A DNA stretch of 64,000 bases. It comes from Leucobacter chromiireducens subsp. solipictus. GTDB lineage: Bacteria > Actinomycetota > Actinomycetes > Actinomycetales > Microbacteriaceae. Of the stretch, positions 61,367 to 64,000 are shown one piece after another; the stretch's first letter is position 1; every line of letters starts with the position of its first letter. Where the stretch lies: positions 62,001-126,000 of the forward strand of contig NZ_QYAC01000006.1 of the NCBI RefSeq assembly GCF_016758195.1, written 5' to 3'. Both the position numbers and the translations under genes were made by a program. The notes beneath the pieces are model-generated. The model was not told the origin of the DNA. It saw nothing but the letters and a program-made list of their open reading frames with translations, and made no database searches.

Positions 61367-63424
61367 CTACTTGCCGCACCCGCAGCTCGGGCTGCCGCAG
61401 GCGCAGCGCTCGCCGCCGCAGCAGCCGCAGCCGCCGCTCGAACAGCAGCCGTCCTCGTCCATCGCGCAGGAGGAGCGGGATTCGGCGGGCAGATCGAGGG
61501 TCGGATTCTGATCAAAGAAGCCCTGCGGCTTGAACCAGAACCCGGAGTAGTCCACGGGCATCACCGGCCAGTCCTCGGTGCGCGGGAAGTGCGTGAGCCC
61601 GAAGGAGTGCCACATGACGATGTCTTCGCCGTCGAGGCTGCGATCCGCTTTCGTCCAGGTGGGGAGGCCGTCCCAGCCCGAGCTCTGGTTCGGGTACAGG
61701 CCCGCCGGGTACAGCTCACCCTCCGCGAACTGGGTGCCCCACAGGTGCTTCGTGGCAAACGCGGCGCGCGCGTACACAGACGACCCCGGCTGCGCGAGGA
61801 GCAGCGATTTCTCCTCGGGGATCAGCCAGTACGCGGTGGGCTTGCCCACGATGTTCGTGCGATGGGCGCTCGCGACCTGCCAGACGCGGCTCATCGGTCC
61901 GTTGGCGAGGCGCTGAGCGCCCTGCTCGGTCGTCAGCTGAGTGTTCGACCAGGTGAAGGCATTGCCGTAGGGGTTGTCGGGACCCATGGGAATCTGCACC
62001 GCCTCGATCTCGTGCAGCGTGTTGTCTTCGCCGTCGATCGCGACGTCGAGCCGCGCGGAGAAGATGTGCTGGTGGATCGGCGTGAAGATCCCGGGGGAGA
62101 TCTCGGTGTTGTGGGCGTTCGGGGTGCCCGGGATCCCGGCACCGGGGAACACGATGCCGGTGGCCTTGGCCTCGAACTGGATCGCGCCATCGAGGTAGAA
62201 GTACCAGAAGAAGCCGTAGTCGTAGTTGCCGATCGTCGCAAAGTAGCTGATGACCAGGCGGCGGCTGCGACGGGTCTCGGTCTCACCGTCGTCGTTCGTG
62301 TGCTTCCACTGGATCCCGTAATCTTCCTCGTGCATGCAGATCACCTGCGGAATCTTGACCGCGTGCCCGTGGTCGTCGTTCACGAAGCCGTCGAAGTAGT
62401 GGATCACCCCGAGGCAGTCGCAGCCGAGCGCGAGGGAGTTGGCGCAGCGGCTGAGCAGGTACTCGCCCGCGTCGAAGTAGCTGATCCAGTACCGGGTTTC
62501 GTCGGTGTCCCCGTAGGGGACGACCATCTCGGGCACGCTGGCGCGGGTCAGAATGGGGCGAAGCTCCTCGCCCTGGTGCCAGCCGATGTTGTTCAGGACG
62601 AGGCCCTCGCGGGAGTTGAAGCCGACGTGAAGGTCCCAGTTTTCCCACCGGACCCGGTTGCCGTCGACGGAAAAGCTCGGCCCCTCCGGCATCGTGATGT
62701 CGATGGGCTTCAGCGTGGTGCGGGCGGGGCCGTGCGCGTCGAGGCCGTAGTTGCCGTTGCGCATCGGCGTCGGGACATCGCCCTCGTCGAAGACGTCGAT
62801 GACGCGCTGCGTGGTGAGATCGACCCGCACCAGCATGCCCTCGACCGGGTGCGCCCAGGGGCTGTCGCCCTCGTTGGGGGTGAGGTATACGAGCGAGCGC
62901 ACGAAGCGGCGTCCCTGCTCGTCCTCCCGGCCGAAGTAGCCGGGCGCGAGCGGGGAGCAGTACGCGGTGTCGATGTACTCGCCCAGGCCGCGGCGCTCCA
63001 TCGCGGCGCGCCACTCGGGGGACGCCTTCACGATGTCGCCGACGCCCGTGAACTCTTCCATGAGCACGGCGGCCTGGCCGTAGGGGGCTTCGGTCGTGGG
63101 GAGCGTTCGGGAGGATTCGATCTGCTCGGTGACGAGGGACACCACCACCTCGGTGTGCTCGATGGTGGCGCGATCGAGCAGTGTGAAGACCACTCGGCGC
63201 GGGATCGGATCACCCGGCTTCCACGCCGCGAGTTCGGGCTTCGGCGGCTCCTGCAGAAGGAGCATCGCGACGCGGACGTGCTCGGTGAGGAGGCCTGCCG
63301 CCTCGATCACGCGGCGGGCCGCCGTAATCTCCGCCTCGTTCAGCGGGTCGAGGGGATGCATCGCCGTGACGGGCGTGCTCACCCGCTTCCCGTGGGTGTG
63401 CGTCGTGTCGGGTGCGTGCGTCAT
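61367..63424 (-). CDS. Copper-containing primary amine oxidase with cysteine-rich C-terminal tail
   Basis: A 685-residue TPQ amine oxidase. The cofactor tyrosine is Y401 in GNY401DYG, copper ligands are H451 and H453 in PIHQHIF and H612 in FGLTHFPRTEDWP, and the catalytic base is D318 in YFDAGEY. It oxidises a primary amine to the aldehyde with release of ammonia and hydrogen peroxide. The start is an ATG after GAGGGA; a GTG four codons upstream is possible. Oddly, residues 651-685 contain ten cysteines, including C-C, C-G-C-C and C-x-C motifs, like a small metallothionein. Aldehyde dehydrogenase and a membrane protein follow in the operon, and an AraC regulator lies upstream. Confidence 0.93.
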   Translation of the reverse strand: MTHAPDTTHTHGKRVSTPVTAMHPLDPLNEAEITAARRVIEAAGLLTEHVRVAMLLLQEPPKPELAAWKPGDPIPRRVVFTLLDRATIEHTEVVVSLVTEQIESSRTLPTTEAPYGQAAVLMEEFTGVGDIVKASPEWRAAMERRGLGEYIDTAYCSPLAPGYFGREDEQGRRFVRSLVYLTPNEGDSPWAHPVEGMLVRVDLTTQRVIDVFDEGDVPTPMRNGNYGLDAHGPARTTLKPIDITMPEGPSFSVDGNRVRWENWDLHVGFNSREGLVLNNIGWHQGEELRPILTRASVPEMVVPYGDTDETRYWISYFDAGEYLLSRCANSLALGCDCLGVIHYFDGFVNDDHGHAVKIPQVICMHEEDYGIQWKHTNDDGETETRRSRRLVISYFATIGNYDYGFFWYFYLDGAIQFEAKATGIVFPGAGIPGTPNAHNTEISPGIFTPIHQHIFSARLDVAIDGEDNTLHEIEAVQIPMGPDNPYGNAFTWSNTQLTTEQGAQRLANGPMSRVWQVASAHRTNIVGKPTAYWLIPEEKSLLLAQPGSSVYARAAFATKHLWGTQFAEGELYPAGLYPNQSSGWDGLPTWTKADRSLDGEDIVMWHSFGLTHFPRTEDWPVMPVDYSGFWFKPQGFFDQNPTLDLPAESRSSCAMDEDGCCSSGGCGCCGGERCACGSPSCGCGK

Positions 63425-63740
63425 GGGGTCCCTCACTCTTCATTGATGATCCGGATGGTCCCAGTATCGAGGTGACGCTGCCTCGGGGCGCGCGGTTCTG
63501 CACGCTCGTGCGCCGGGAGTCAAGAGCATCACGCCAGGAGGTGACTCCGGAACTGTCGGTGTCGGATCCTGCGCCGGCGCCACCTGCAAGCGCTCAGTCG
63601 GCAGACCGCCGCCAGCCGCCAGTTGCCCTCAGCTGTCGGCTGTCAGCCGACGGCTTCCGACAGCCGCCACCCGCGAGCTGTGAGCCGCCACCCGCGAGCT
63701 GTGAGCCGTCAGCCGCCGTGAGCCGGCCCCGGCCTCGCCG
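63425..63740. other. Intergenic region between araC and the amine oxidase gene (316 bp)
   Basis: Holds the promoter of the amine-oxidase operon: a minus-strand GATACT box (63468-63463) lies 38 bp before the ATG, without a good -35, as expected of an activated promoter. The araC gene points in the same direction, so its terminator should also be here. A 21-bp tandem repeat lies at 63662-63703. No gene was seen. Confidence 0.5.
63662..63703 (+). repeat. 21-bp tandem repeat, two exact copies
   Basis: Units 63662-63682 and 63683-63703 (starting AGCCGCCACC) are identical; a degenerate third piece follows. They lie in the araC/amine-oxidase gap. Confidence 0.9.
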
Positions 63741-64000
63741 CTACCCCGCGGCCGCCTCCGTGCGCAGCTGCCGCGGGGAGACGCCGTACGCGGCTCGGAA
63801 ATTCCGGCTGAAGTGGGCCGCATCCGGAAACCCCCAGGAGGCGGCGATCGCGGCAATCCCCGTGCCGGCGTGCGCGGGATCCAGCAGATCCGCCCGGCAT
63901 TTTTCGAGCCGGCGCTCCTTGATCCACGCGGAGACGGAGGTGCCCGTCTTCTGGAACAGCGTGTGCAGGTGACGGGTGGAGATGAAGTGCGCCGCGGCGA
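63741..64000 (-). CDS. AraC family transcriptional regulator, C-terminal part (5' end outside window)
   Basis: The frame runs from the right edge of the window to a TAG at 63743-63741, giving 85 complete codons and the last two bases of another at the edge. The translation shows STRHLHTLFQKTGTSVSAW, LEKCRADLLDP and then SWGFPDAAHFSRNFRAAYG with SPRQLR, which is the double helix-turn-helix DNA-binding domain of AraC/XylS regulators. The ligand-binding half lies beyond the window. It is upstream of the amine-oxidase operon on the same strand and is a good candidate for its amine-responsive activator. Confidence 0.85.
   Translation of the reverse strand, partial: AAAHFISTRHLHTLFQKTGTSVSAWIKERRLEKCRADLLDPAHAGTGIAAIAASWGFPDAAHFSRNFRAAYGVSPRQLRTEAAAG

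Overview
The window reads as chromosome of a high-GC actinobacterium. Three things point there: a mycothiol-dependent formaldehyde dehydrogenase (28361-29446), a surface protein ending in a class E type LAXTG sorting signal, and the gene order metG-tatD-rsmA-ispE together with glmU-prs, which is familiar from actinobacterial chromosomes. The wealth of amino-acid permeases, decarboxylases and amidases would fit Microbacteriaceae such as Leucobacter, but that is an inference from style and not from a marker gene. No integrase, transposase, phage gene or CRISPR array was found.

Layout. 1-8118 is mostly conserved housekeeping: the 3' end of metG, tatD, rsmA, ispE, a DsbA/FrnE-like protein with a small cysteine-tailed neighbour, a membrane-anchored lipase and an ABC-F ATPase. 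8181-11929 holds a TetR/DMT-transporter pair with a very clear double operator, then rdgB and a lactate-permease-like gene. 11989-18380 is a permease / amidohydrolase / large Orn-Lys-Arg decarboxylase operon with a divergent LysR. 18389-24918 is an Lrp / M20 hydrolase / MHS-transporter cluster, then benE-glyA. 24975-30078 has pdxS, a LAXTG surface protein and mscR with a metallo-hydrolase. 30273-36454 has a TetR, a glutaryl-CoA-dehydrogenase-like enzyme, and a PucR / ureohydrolase / MHS-transporter cluster. 36500-42233 has two tandem paralogous APC permeases and a second, shorter Orn/Lys/Arg decarboxylase with a divergent LysR. 42177-47951 is a dipeptide epimerase / YfcC-type permease / M20 peptidase operon preceded by two regulators. 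48060-50459 has an amidase and a MarR. 50553-53156 returns to the backbone: tRNA-Gln, glmU, prs. 53570-58814 holds two APC permeases, a DmpA-type peptidase and a TetR. 59181-63424 is a copper amine oxidase / aldehyde dehydrogenase / membrane protein operon, followed by the 3' end of an AraC regulator cut by the window end.

How the genes work together. Roughly 42 kb of transport and catabolic genes sit between two halves of a conserved backbone block. The theme is uptake and breakdown of amino acids, acyl-amino acids, dipeptides, amides and amines: permeases bring them in, PLP enzymes decarboxylate them, M20/DmpA/amidase enzymes hydrolyse them, and the amine oxidase plus aldehyde dehydrogenase oxidise amines to acids. 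Nearly every module has its own regulator beside it.

The most unusual signals are: a 73-bp intergenic repeat present in three ungapped copies; a divergent TetR promoter in which one operator supplies the -10 box of two leaderless genes; a metallothionein-like cysteine tail on the copper amine oxidase; and a repeated TANNNT-N6-8-ATG leaderless signature on nine genes, most of them regulators.
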